A stretch of 64,000 bases of DNA from Rhodococcus sp. 14-2470-1b (GTDB lineage Bacteria > Actinomycetota > Actinomycetes > Mycobacteriales > Mycobacteriaceae), in NCBI RefSeq assembly GCF_002259415.1, contig NZ_NPFY01000001.1, positions 170,996 to 234,995 of the forward strand, in the 5' to 3' direction. The notes under the pieces are model-generated. The model worked only from the letters and a program-made list of their open reading frames with translations. It had not been told where the DNA came from and ran no database searches. Shown piece by piece: positions 1-7,502 of this stretch (its first letter is position 1; each line of letters starts with the position of its first letter). Made by a program: the position numbers and the translations under genes.

Positions 1-649
1 CGGCGCGGAAGTGCGCGATCTGCTCCTCCATGTCCCGAGCCTGGATTCTGGTGATGCGCTTGGCTATGGCACCGCGCATCCGTGTGAGCAGCCGGCCGAG
101 GGCACGAGCAAATCGATCGCTCGTCAGGATGCATCCGATCGATGCGCAGATGGCCGTCACGACCACGCACGCGCCGACGGCAATCCACACCACCGACCCG
201 GACACCGAGCCGAACACGACGAGTACGACGAGCGCGATCGCCATGACTCCGTAGCGCGAAAGGTTGGTCCACAACCCCACGGCGAGAATCGAGGTAGTGC
301 TCGCGGCGAGCGTGAACCCCCACGATCGATACATCGCAAACGTCAATCCCGTTGCGACGGTGCCACCTTCGGGGACAGTGTTGGCGAGCGCCGACGACGC
401 GGTTCGCGCTACCCCGGCACGCGGCAGGTCGAGCCCCGGGAGAGTGTAGGTCATGGGCTTGAACATCGATGCGAGGTAGACGAGACCGAGACCGGAGACG
501 ACGAGAACGTGGGTGAGGGAGATGGATCCGATGGCGTCGGACACTGCACCGGAGTTACCGACGGTCCGGTAGAGGAGCCACATCACCAGTCCGACCACTC
601 CGTACGACAGGACGGCGGAGACAACCTTGCGCACTCCCGACCGCGTCAT
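1..649 (-). CDS. Flippase-like (LPG synthase TM / UPF0104) membrane protein, 3' end cut by window
   Basis: The reading frame starts at ATG 649 and stays open to base 1, so 216 codons are visible and the C-terminus is missing. The translation is mostly hydrophobic helices: a first segment at about residues 9-27, more at about 40-60, 95-125 and 135-165. The element PEGGT followed by a glycine and an aromatic/basic stretch at about residues 95-110 is typical of the lysylphosphatidylglycerol synthase TM-region/UPF0104 family (COG0392). These proteins are thought to translocate or handle lipids at the cytoplasmic membrane. A basic cytoplasmic tail-like region (about 180-216) follows the helices. 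The start overlaps the stop of the upstream regulator as ATGA, so the two are translationally coupled. The substrate cannot be told from the sequence. Confidence 0.75.
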   Translation of the reverse strand, partial: MTRSGVRKVVSAVLSYGVVGLVMWLLYRTVGNSGAVSDAIGSISLTHVLVVSGLGLVYLASMFKPMTYTLPGLDLPRAGVARTASSALANTVPEGGTVATGLTFAMYRSWGFTLAASTTSILAVGLWTNLSRYGVMAIALVVLVVFGSVSGSVVWIAVGACVVVTAICASIGCILTSDRFARALGRLLTRMRGAIAKRITRIQARDMEEQIAHFRA

Positions 650-1083
650 CGGTCGTAGAACGTCTGCAGAATTATGGTGCTGCGGGTACGAACGTTCGCG
701 GTCGCTCGAATGTCCTGAAGCAGATGTTCGAGTGCACGCGGTGACGAGGTTCGCACCAACAGGACGTAGCTTTCCTCACCGGCGACCGAGTGACACGACT
801 CGATGGCGGTGATGTGCCGGAGGCGGGCAGGCGCGTCGTCGGGCTGCGCCGGATCGATGGGGGTGATCGCAACGAACGCAGACAGCGGTCGCCCCAACGC
901 TTCCGAGTCGACCTGTGCGGTGTAGCCACGAATGACTCGTCTCGATTCCAGACGGCGCACACGCGATTGCACCGCCGACACCGACAGGCTTGCCTTCTCG
1001 GCCAGAGTCGCAAGGGTCGCGCGGCCGTCTGCGACGAGTTCGTCGATGATCAACCGGTCGATCCGGTCGAGGTTTTCACTCAC
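646..1083 (-). CDS. lrpA: Lrp/AsnC-family transcriptional regulator
   Basis: This 145-residue protein has the compact two-domain layout of Lrp/AsnC regulators. An N-terminal winged helix-turn-helix (about residues 5-50, with DRLIIDELVADGRATLATLA and the recognition-helix region SVSAVQSRVRRLE) is followed by an alpha/beta RAM effector domain. The C-terminal half contains SVAGEESYVLLVR and ends in STIILQTFYDR. Both are nearly the same in M. tuberculosis LrpA (Rv3291c), which I recognise. LrpA controls lysine aminotransferase in mycobacteria, but here the coupled downstream gene is a flippase-like membrane protein (ATGA overlap at 646-649), so the target may differ. The divergent gene at 1160 shares its 76-base promoter region. 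Effectors are likely amino acids, by family. Confidence 0.88.
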   Translation of the reverse strand: MSENLDRIDRLIIDELVADGRATLATLAEKASLSVSAVQSRVRRLESRRVIRGYTAQVDSEALGRPLSAFVAITPIDPAQPDDAPARLRHITAIESCHSVAGEESYVLLVRTSSPRALEHLLQDIRATANVRTRSTIILQTFYDR

Positions 1084-1159
1084 CTGCGCAATGTAGCCCA
1101 GAACGCCCGGTTTCGGCGGAGTGGACTACAGGAAATCCGCACCGGGAGCGAGCTAGGAT

Positions 1160-2191
1160 GTGTCCGTGTCGTCCTGGCCGGAACGTGCTCGAGAACTCGC
1201 CGATTCGGTACTGTTCCCTGCCGCCGACTCCGTCGACGTCGACGGTGAGATCCCCTCCAGCCATTTCGACATCTTGGCGGCGGAGGGCTTCTACGGGCTC
1301 GCATCCGACCGCGGTGAACCGCTGGGGCCGGACGAATTGCCGCTCGTCGTCGAAACCCTCTGCGCCGGTTGCCTGGCAACCACCTTCACCTGGATGCAGC
1401 ACAACGGCGTCGTCATGTCGCTCTCGCACACGAGCAACACGTCGTTGCGCACGCGGTATCTCGACGGCGTGATCGATGGATCCATCAAGGCGGGTGTTGC
1501 CTTCGCAGGCGCGACACCTCGGCCGCCCAAGCTGTATGCGCGCCGAACCGACACCGGCTACGTGCTGGACGGACACGCGCCGTTCGTCACGGGATGGGGC
1601 ATAGTCGACATCCTTCAGGTCTCCGCGCGCGACGAGTTCGACGATTCCATCGTGCACCTCGTCATCCCCGCCACGGATGCGGCCGGTATCGAGGTCGAAC
1701 GCCTGACGCTGATCGCCGTCGACGCGAGCAACACGGTCCGGTTGCTGTTCGACGGCGTCGAGGTGCACGATTCTCAGGTCGTGTCCGTCGTGACGGACGA
1801 GGAATTTCAGTCCGGACAGATTTACGGGTCGTACCTCAACGGGTGCATGGCAATGGGTGTTGCTCGGCGCGCCATCACTCAGATGGACGACATCGGAACC
1901 GATACCTCGTCGTTTCGTCTGTCCCATTCCCGGCGCCGCGCTGCGTTCGACGACGCCCTCGCCGGCAGGTACGACATGTTCGCGGCGCGGGCGGAAGCGT
2001 CGGAACTGGCGATGCGGGCGGCGGCGGCGCTGGTGACCGCCACCGGTTCGGGAGCAATCGTCGGGCACGGCACGCCGGAGCGTCTGATGCGGGAGGCTAC
2101 GTTCACTCTCGTCGGCGCGGGACGGCCCCGGATCAAAGCCGAACTACTCCAGACCCTGCGGAGTGACCCAGCCGGCAGGAGCGGACGGTAG
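1160..2191 (+). CDS. Acyl-CoA dehydrogenase-like protein, short and divergent
   Basis: This 343-residue protein starts at GTG 1160 (VSVSSWPER). Its order of secondary structure follows acyl-CoA dehydrogenases: an N-terminal helical part, then a beta domain around residues 125-225 (AGVAFAGATPRPPKLYARRT, GYVLDGHAPFVTGWGIVDIL), then C-terminal helices. It is about 40 residues shorter than a normal family member. I cannot point to a catalytic glutamate or to the usual C-terminal FAD-binding arginine motif, so it may act on an unusual acyl-CoA or be a non-dehydrogenase member. It is divergent from the lrpA homologue and convergent with the CPBP protein, whose stop lies 3 bases away. Substrate unknown. 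Confidence 0.7.
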   Translation: MSVSSWPERARELADSVLFPAADSVDVDGEIPSSHFDILAAEGFYGLASDRGEPLGPDELPLVVETLCAGCLATTFTWMQHNGVVMSLSHTSNTSLRTRYLDGVIDGSIKAGVAFAGATPRPPKLYARRTDTGYVLDGHAPFVTGWGIVDILQVSARDEFDDSIVHLVIPATDAAGIEVERLTLIAVDASNTVRLLFDGVEVHDSQVVSVVTDEEFQSGQIYGSYLNGCMAMGVARRAITQMDDIGTDTSSFRLSHSRRRAAFDDALAGRYDMFAARAEASELAMRAAAALVTATGSGAIVGHGTPERLMREATFTLVGAGRPRIKAELLQTLRSDPAGRSGR

Positions 2192-2194
2192 CGG

Positions 2195-2905
2195 TCAGAC
2201 GAAGAGTGGGGGTAGAGCGAACACCATCACCGTCGACCAAGCGACGTGAGTCAGCATCGGCGCCAGGATGCCGCCGGAGGACCGGCGCTGGAGCGCCAGC
2301 ACGAATCCGAGGGTGATAGCGGCGAACGCGAGCATCGGGTTGCCGCTGGCGAGGGTGACGACCGTGTAGACGAGCGTCGAGATCAGAACCGGCTTGCGGC
2401 GTCCGATCGCAGCGAAAAGTGCGCCTCGGAAGAAAATCTCCTCGGCTACACCGTTGAGAAGCGTGATGAACACGATCAGACCCATCGACCCCATCGTTGC
2501 GTGCGCCAGCACGTTGGCGACGAAGTCCGCGAGAGGCGGAATCTGGCGAACGACGAGCCCACCGACGACGAACACACCGCCGGCAGCAAGGCCGATGAGT
2601 ATCGGTGTGATGATCGGCCGACGCATGGAGCCGTTGAACGTGATGCGTCCGAGGTGGAGCGGGCCGGAGACGAATCCGCCGATGATCCACGTTGCCGCCA
2701 GCGCGATCGTCAGCGGGTAGAAGGCGTTGTCCCCCGGGCTCACCGACAGAGACACACCGAGAAGAACTGCTCCGACGACGAGTGTGACGCCGACGACGAT
2801 GCGTCGGCGAAGGAAAGCGCGATCGGACTGCCGGTGATCACGGTCGACCTTGTCCACGAGCGCGGACTTCATCACGTCGACCACCGTGGTCTGCCACGTC
2901 GCCAT
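2195..2905 (-). CDS. CPBP-family intramembrane metalloprotease (CAAX protease/Abi type)
   Basis: I place the start at ATG 2905, which overlaps the upstream stop by one base (TGATG). A longer reading upstream would only duplicate the neighbour's coding sequence in another frame. The protein has 236 residues with about six hydrophobic segments. The hallmark CPBP motif 1 (EExxxR) is present as NGVAEEIFFRGALFAAIG at about residues 145-162. The fourth-motif region reads GGILAPMLTHVAWS near residue 220 and keeps the histidine. The middle FxxxH element is not obvious: the expected stretch reads VYTVVTLASGN without histidine. CPBP proteins cleave or process membrane-associated peptides. Co-translation with an NAD(P)-binding protein suggests a shared process that cannot be named from the sequence. 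Confidence 0.82.
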   Translation of the reverse strand: MATWQTTVVDVMKSALVDKVDRDHRQSDRAFLRRRIVVGVTLVVGAVLLGVSLSVSPGDNAFYPLTIALAATWIIGGFVSGPLHLGRITFNGSMRRPIITPILIGLAAGGVFVVGGLVVRQIPPLADFVANVLAHATMGSMGLIVFITLLNGVAEEIFFRGALFAAIGRRKPVLISTLVYTVVTLASGNPMLAFAAITLGFVLALQRRSSGGILAPMLTHVAWSTVMVFALPPLFV

Positions 2906-4107
2906 CAAGCCTCCTCGTCCCCGCCGTGTTCGTCGTTCGATCCCCCGCGCACGCGTCGTATCACCGATCTCGCGCGTTCCGAAACACCGCCGACGACGTC
3001 GAGGTTGGTGCGCACCACCGCTGCCACCGGCCACGAGTACAGCATTTTGCGTGCACCGAGGGCTTCGAGCAGGCTCCACGTCTCGTCGGACGACGCTGCG
3101 ACGCCGTAGCGGCGGATTCCGATTGCGTCGCCGCCGCTCCAGACCGCGTCGGTGTGTGCGAGCCGGAGCGGATCCTTGGACGCACGAACTCCCGGCGGCT
3201 CACCGACGGTGCCGAGAACACTGCGACGCATTGCTTCGTCGATAGTGGTCCGACCGCCCTCCTTCTCCCCCACGAGATCGACGATCCGACTTTCGGTCGC
3301 CGTCATCGTGTTGTGAAGGGAATGAACGAGGTCCTCGGCCAGGGCATCGGGCACGGGGATGATCTTCCCGATGACACGACCTGCGAGGCCGGTGGGGACG
3401 CCGGGAGCGGACACGCCGATCCGCGTCAGGCCGGCCGCGTCGACGTAGGCGAACAGCAGGTCTCGGTAGGGCACCACGTCGGGCCCGCCGATGTCGTATG
3501 CGCCCGCGGGCACCTCCTGCCTGGAAGCCAACAGGTAGAACAGGACGTCGTCGACGGCGATGGGCTGCACGGGCCGATTCAGCCAGCTCGGTAGCGGCAA
3601 CACCAGCAGGCGATCGGCGAGATAGCGCAGCATCTCGTAGGACGTCGAGCCTGCGCCGAGGACGATCGCGGCCTTGAGCCACACCACCTCCACGCCGTCG
3701 ACGTCGAGTGCTTCGCCGACATCGGCGCGGCTTCCGAGGTGCTCGGACAGCGCTTCGCCTTCCGGAGCGAAACCGCCGAGATAGACGATTCTCCTCACAC
3801 CGGCCGCTGCCGCCGCTTCGGCGAACTGCCCCGCCGAACGCAGGTCCTGGGCTCGGTAGTCTTCCTGGCCGATGGCGTGCACCAGGTAGTACGCGGTATC
3901 GATGTCGCCGGCGGCGTCGAAGGCGTCGGCCAGCGAGCTCGTGTCACCCGCATCGAGCGCCACCGTCTCCACCTCGGCTCGCCAGTCGAAGCGATCGAGG
4001 CTTTCCGGCCGACGAGACGCAGCCACGACGGTGTCGCCGTCGTCGAGCAACGCGGCGACCAGACGCGAACCGATGTACCCACTTGCCCCCGTCACGAGAA
4101 CTCTCAT
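2905..4107 (-). CDS. NAD(P)H-binding atypical SDR (YbjT/DUF2867-like)
   Basis: The start is ATG 4107, because the protein then begins with the Rossmann strand MRVLVTGASGYIGSRLVAAL. The nucleotide-binding motif TGASGYIG is at residues 6-13. The length is 400 residues. It resembles the NmrA/YbjT group of atypical SDRs, with YYLVHAIG and VVWLKAAIVLGAGSTSYEMLR segments. A C-terminal extension of about 120 residues (from about residue 280) fits the DUF2867-type tail found on such proteins. A canonical YxxxK dyad is not evident, so it may bind a nucleotide without classical SDR catalysis. It sits upstream of and overlaps the CPBP protease by one base, and is divergent from the gene at 4219. Confidence 0.78.
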   Translation of the reverse strand: MRVLVTGASGYIGSRLVAALLDDGDTVVAASRRPESLDRFDWRAEVETVALDAGDTSSLADAFDAAGDIDTAYYLVHAIGQEDYRAQDLRSAGQFAEAAAAAGVRRIVYLGGFAPEGEALSEHLGSRADVGEALDVDGVEVVWLKAAIVLGAGSTSYEMLRYLADRLLVLPLPSWLNRPVQPIAVDDVLFYLLASRQEVPAGAYDIGGPDVVPYRDLLFAYVDAAGLTRIGVSAPGVPTGLAGRVIGKIIPVPDALAEDLVHSLHNTMTATESRIVDLVGEKEGGRTTIDEAMRRSVLGTVGEPPGVRASKDPLRLAHTDAVWSGGDAIGIRRYGVAASSDETWSLLEALGARKMLYSWPVAAVVRTNLDVVGGVSERARSVIRRVRGGSNDEHGGDEEA

Positions 4108-4218
4108 GCTCGCCAAGGCTAACCGGCTCGCGACAGTTGTGCCGAAGGTGTGCTCGGCGCCGCATTGTCGGCCGCGGTGTGCGTCGGTGGACGAACGCGG
4201 TGTGGCATTGTTTGACAC

Positions 4219-4818
4219 ATGGCGTTGGTGCTCGCAGGCGTGCGGCTTCCCGATCCTGCCGGCGGCCTCGTCGCTGCGAGGATCGGACTCGACGTAGTGC
4301 GATACGGGGTGCGGTGGACCCGGGACACAGCTGTCTTCGCACTCGGGCTTCCCGGCCGCATCGAGGCGCTTCTCGACGAGGTGACAGCGCTGATGGCCCG
4401 AATCGACGCCGTCGTCGACGCTGCCGAGCTCGTCGTCGCCGAGGCTGCGACGACCACCCGCTCGGCGGAAGGTGTGGTCGATTCCGCATCCAAGGCGTCG
4501 GTGACCGCACTGCAGCTGGTCGAACTGTTCGACCCGATAGCGCAGCGCTCCGCGCCGTTCGCGAAGAAATTCGTCGACCACCTCGACGAGAACGAGGTCG
4601 ATGCGGCCATCGCCATGGTCGACCAACTCCCCGGACTCGTCGAGCACATGGAAGCGGTCATACCCATCCTGGCAACCCTCGATTCCGTCGCACCGGAGAT
4701 CCACGAATTGCTCGGCGTGACAAAGGATGTCCGTCGCGCAGTGATCGGCATACCCGGGTTCAAATTCTTCCGCAACCGAGGCCAGGATCGACTGGACGAG
4801 GAAGAAGGCCGCGACTGA
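4219..4818 (+). CDS. Conserved actinobacterial protein of unknown function, helical
   Basis: A 199-residue protein starting MALVLAGVRLPDPAGG. From about residue 45 to 130 it is a run of alanine/valine-rich amphipathic helices (EALLDEVTALMARIDAVVDA, VVDSASKASVTALQLVELFD). This looks like a coiled-coil or phasin-like bundle. The C-terminus is charged (QDRLDEEEGRD). There is no signal peptide and no recognisable catalytic motif. Similar proteins occur in mycobacteria and rhodococci, where some carry names that are probably misannotations, so I assign no function. It stands alone between a divergent SDR gene and a convergent acyl-CoA dehydrogenase gene. Confidence 0.65.
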   Translation: MALVLAGVRLPDPAGGLVAARIGLDVVRYGVRWTRDTAVFALGLPGRIEALLDEVTALMARIDAVVDAAELVVAEAATTTRSAEGVVDSASKASVTALQLVELFDPIAQRSAPFAKKFVDHLDENEVDAAIAMVDQLPGLVEHMEAVIPILATLDSVAPEIHELLGVTKDVRRAVIGIPGFKFFRNRGQDRLDEEEGRD

Positions 4819-4854
4819 TCGTCCGCGACCCTCCTCGACTCGATCACTCCGGGA

Positions 4855-5988
4855 CTACTTGACGAACGCGAACTCGTCACCACCGTGGTACTTCGCGAGG
4901 GTCTCGGAGATGGACCGCCTGGACGGCGGGTGAAACGCGTAGGCCTGCAACGCAGCTGCGAGGTACCCGATGTCGGGCGAGGTGATGAATCCGATTCCGC
5001 CGAGGGATTCCATCGCTGTCGAACTCGCCCGAACCAGCGCATCTCGAATAGCTATGCGGCAGAACAGCAGTCGCGCGGAGATGTCCTGGCCCCGTTCACC
5101 GTCGTCGACGGCACGTGCCACGCTCTCGATAGCCGCGATGCTGTTCTCGATCTCCGCCGCAGCTCGGGTGTAACCCTCGTAGTCACCTTTGTCCTGCGCA
5201 AGCATCTTCTCCAGCAGCATCGTCGCAGCGCCGAGGTAGTTGGCGCTGATCAACATTCCGAACCACAGGTACCCGGTCATCTCGTGGACGCCGTCCGGGT
5301 CGTCGTCGCTGTTGAGTAGCACCAGGTCCGCCGGTACCTCGACATCGCGGAGAACGACCTCGTCGCTCTGCGAGCCTTCGAGGAACGGTGTCTCCCAGAA
5401 CTTCGTGACGGACACTCCGTCGAGCGACGCGGGGATCAAGGCAACTGCGCGTTCGCCGTCCTTCGCGCCGACACCTTCGACCTCGACGCTGGCCGTCAAC
5501 AGATCCATCGAACCGGACAGGCTGCAGGGCTTCTTGCTTCCGTTGATCACGTACACGTCGCCGACACGCTTCGCCTTCATCGTGGGAATGAAGACGCTGC
5601 CCCCCGGGGTGCCTTCCGAGAACCCCGACGCGATCACGGCCTTCTGCTCGATGAGCGATTTCATCAGCGCACGATCTTCTTCGCTGGCTCCCGTGGCGAA
5701 CTCGTTGAGCGACGCGATCGACAGATGGTGCATGGTCGTCGCCGCTCCGAGCGACGGCGATCTCGATCCGATCGCCCGCTGTGCGCGCACGGCGTCGAGC
5801 GCGGAGGCGCCGCTACCGCCCAGCTCCGTGGGAACGATGAGCGAGGTGCCGCCGAACTCCTTGAATTTGGCGATTGCTTCGCCGTCCCTGCTTTCGAGGT
5901 CTTTCAGTGGCGTGCGGTCCAGATAATCCAGTAAACCCGGAATGTATTGTTCCAGAATTTCGCGTTCTCGAACCATCAATGCAGTCAT
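4855..5988 (-). CDS. Acyl-CoA dehydrogenase family protein
   Basis: Translation from ATG 5988 (MTALMVREREILEQYIP) is preceded by AGGGAG and gives 377 residues. A longer frame to base 6222 runs through AT-rich, promoter-like DNA and is less likely. The protein has the acyl-CoA dehydrogenase fold: an N-terminal helical domain with VPTELGGSGASALDAVRAQ (about 50-70), a beta domain with KRVGDVYVINGSKKPCSL, and a helical C-terminal domain ending with LGGIGFITSPDIGYLAAALQ. A GFSEG segment near residue 120 occupies the FAD/substrate loop. A typical C-terminal catalytic Glu motif is not evident. It is divergent from the alpha-oxoamine synthase gene at 6273 and may supply or modify the acyl chain used there; that link is inference. 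Confidence 0.8.
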   Translation of the reverse strand: MTALMVREREILEQYIPGLLDYLDRTPLKDLESRDGEAIAKFKEFGGTSLIVPTELGGSGASALDAVRAQRAIGSRSPSLGAATTMHHLSIASLNEFATGASEEDRALMKSLIEQKAVIASGFSEGTPGGSVFIPTMKAKRVGDVYVINGSKKPCSLSGSMDLLTASVEVEGVGAKDGERAVALIPASLDGVSVTKFWETPFLEGSQSDEVVLRDVEVPADLVLLNSDDDPDGVHEMTGYLWFGMLISANYLGAATMLLEKMLAQDKGDYEGYTRAAAEIENSIAAIESVARAVDDGERGQDISARLLFCRIAIRDALVRASSTAMESLGGIGFITSPDIGYLAAALQAYAFHPPSRRSISETLAKYHGGDEFAFVK

Positions 5989-6272
5989 GACTCTCCCTAA
6001 CAATTTGAAATTCGCATGGCAGACAAAGGTGAATCGAATTCGCAACCTCGTGCTCACTACCCACCGTTCTACCAGGCAAAACATCCAAGAGTAGGTAAAC
6101 TTCCCTCCTTTTCGAAACTGGGCGACGAGTTTGTTATGGCCTCCCACCTGGAGTAATGAAAATTTGTTTGATTCGAACCAATCCTGCCCATCCCATGGAG
6201 CCGAATCACAATTCGCGACCATCGTTCGACGACCGACTCCAAACCCACCCTGTGTCAGGAGAACCTGCAGCG

Positions 6273-7502
6273 ATGACCGTCAACCGATTGATCAAACGAC
6301 TCGACGGCGACGACCGAGTCGACCTCCTTCGCGCCGTGCGCGAATCCGACGTGAGCCCGTACTTCCGCGTCATGGAGTCCGCCACCGCACCCATCGTCCA
6401 GGTGGAAGGCAAGGACAAGATCATGCTGGGCTCCAACAATTACCTGGGGCTCGCCGACCACCCGGACATCACGCAGGGCGCGCAGGACGCACTCGACACC
6501 TTCGGCTCCGCCATCACCGGCAGTCGACTGCTCAACGGCACCATGGACATTCACCTGGAGCTCGAGAACGAGATCAAGGAATGGCACGGCACCGAGGACG
6601 CGATGGTGTTCACCACCGGTTACCAGACGAACCTCGGAACGATCGCCGCCGTCGTGGGTAAGGGCGACGTGATCGTGGTCGACTCTGCCGCACATGCGTC
6701 CATCCGCGACGGAAGTCAACTGTCCGGAGCAACCATTCGCAAATTCGCTCACAACGACATGGCCGACCTCGAACTCCAATTGCAGGGGCCTGTCGTCGGC
6801 GACGGTGCCGTCCTGGTCATCGTCGACGGCCTGTACTCGATGGAAGGTGACCTGGCGCCTCTGGACCAGGTGACAGCACTGTGCACGAAGTACGGTGCTG
6901 CGCTGATGGTCGACGAGGCCCACAGCCTCGGCATCTACGGCGAAAGCCTCACCGGCGCGGCGGAATTGTTCGGCACGGCAGGCGACACCGACATCAGAAT
7001 GGCGTCTCTGTCCAAGAGCCCCAGCTCCACCGGGGGCTTCATCGCAGGATCCCACGACCTCCTCGACAGTCTTCGAATACATGCGAGAGCATTCCTGTTC
7101 ACGACATCGGGCGTGCCCGCCGCAGTCGGCGCGTCCCTCGCGTCGATCAAGCTCATCAGGAGCGAGGAAGGCCGTCAGCGAGCGCGTCGGGTGTTGGAAC
7201 ACGCCGAATCCTTGCGCAGTGGACTCGCTGCCGAAGGACTCGACGTCGGCGCCAGGTCCCCGATACCGGGAGGAGACACCGCGTCACCGATCGTCTCGCT
7301 GCACATCGGGGACGACCTCACCGCAATGAATCTGTGGCGTCAACTGTTCGACAAGGGTGTCTTCACCTCGGCGGCCCTACATCCGGCGGTCCCCCGCAAC
7401 GGTGCGCTGCTCCGACTCTGCGTGATGGCCTCCCACACCGACGAACAGATCCGAACCGCCATCGCCACCATCGCGGAGACGGTCGCGGAGTTGCCCTCGT
7501 GA
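6273..7502 (+). CDS. Alpha-oxoamine synthase family PLP enzyme (KBL/AONS/SPT type)
   Basis: The start is ATG 6273, preceded by AGGAGA, giving 409 residues. Family hallmarks are all visible: the substrate-entry segment LGSNNYLGLADHP (52-64), GSRLLNGT (83-90), HASIRDGSQLSGA, the PLP aspartate motif VDEAHSLGIYG (Asp213, His216), and the Schiff-base lysine in SLSKSPSSTGG (Lys248). These enzymes condense an amino acid with an acyl-CoA with loss of CO2. Members include 8-amino-7-oxononanoate synthase, 2-amino-3-ketobutyrate ligase, serine palmitoyltransferase and CqsA. No other biotin gene is nearby. The coupled downstream gene encodes a reductase-like SDR, so a long-chain aminoketone product is plausible. 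Overlap with the next gene is GTGA at 7499-7502. Confidence 0.88.
   Translation: MTVNRLIKRLDGDDRVDLLRAVRESDVSPYFRVMESATAPIVQVEGKDKIMLGSNNYLGLADHPDITQGAQDALDTFGSAITGSRLLNGTMDIHLELENEIKEWHGTEDAMVFTTGYQTNLGTIAAVVGKGDVIVVDSAAHASIRDGSQLSGATIRKFAHNDMADLELQLQGPVVGDGAVLVIVDGLYSMEGDLAPLDQVTALCTKYGAALMVDEAHSLGIYGESLTGAAELFGTAGDTDIRMASLSKSPSSTGGFIAGSHDLLDSLRIHARAFLFTTSGVPAAVGASLASIKLIRSEEGRQRARRVLEHAESLRSGLAAEGLDVGARSPIPGGDTASPIVSLHIGDDLTAMNLWRQLFDKGVFTSAALHPAVPRNGALLRLCVMASHTDEQIRTAIATIAETVAELPS

Noticed and set aside
11..658. Long plus-strand open frame at the left edge
   Set aside because: It is antisense to the flippase-like frame, is rich in Arg/His/Asp with no hydrophobic core, and has no ribosome-binding site. 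It is a GC-driven shadow.
4108..4704. Long N-terminal extension of the NAD(P)-binding SDR
   Set aside because: It would place about 200 unrelated residues before the Rossmann strand and lies antisense to the gene at 4219.
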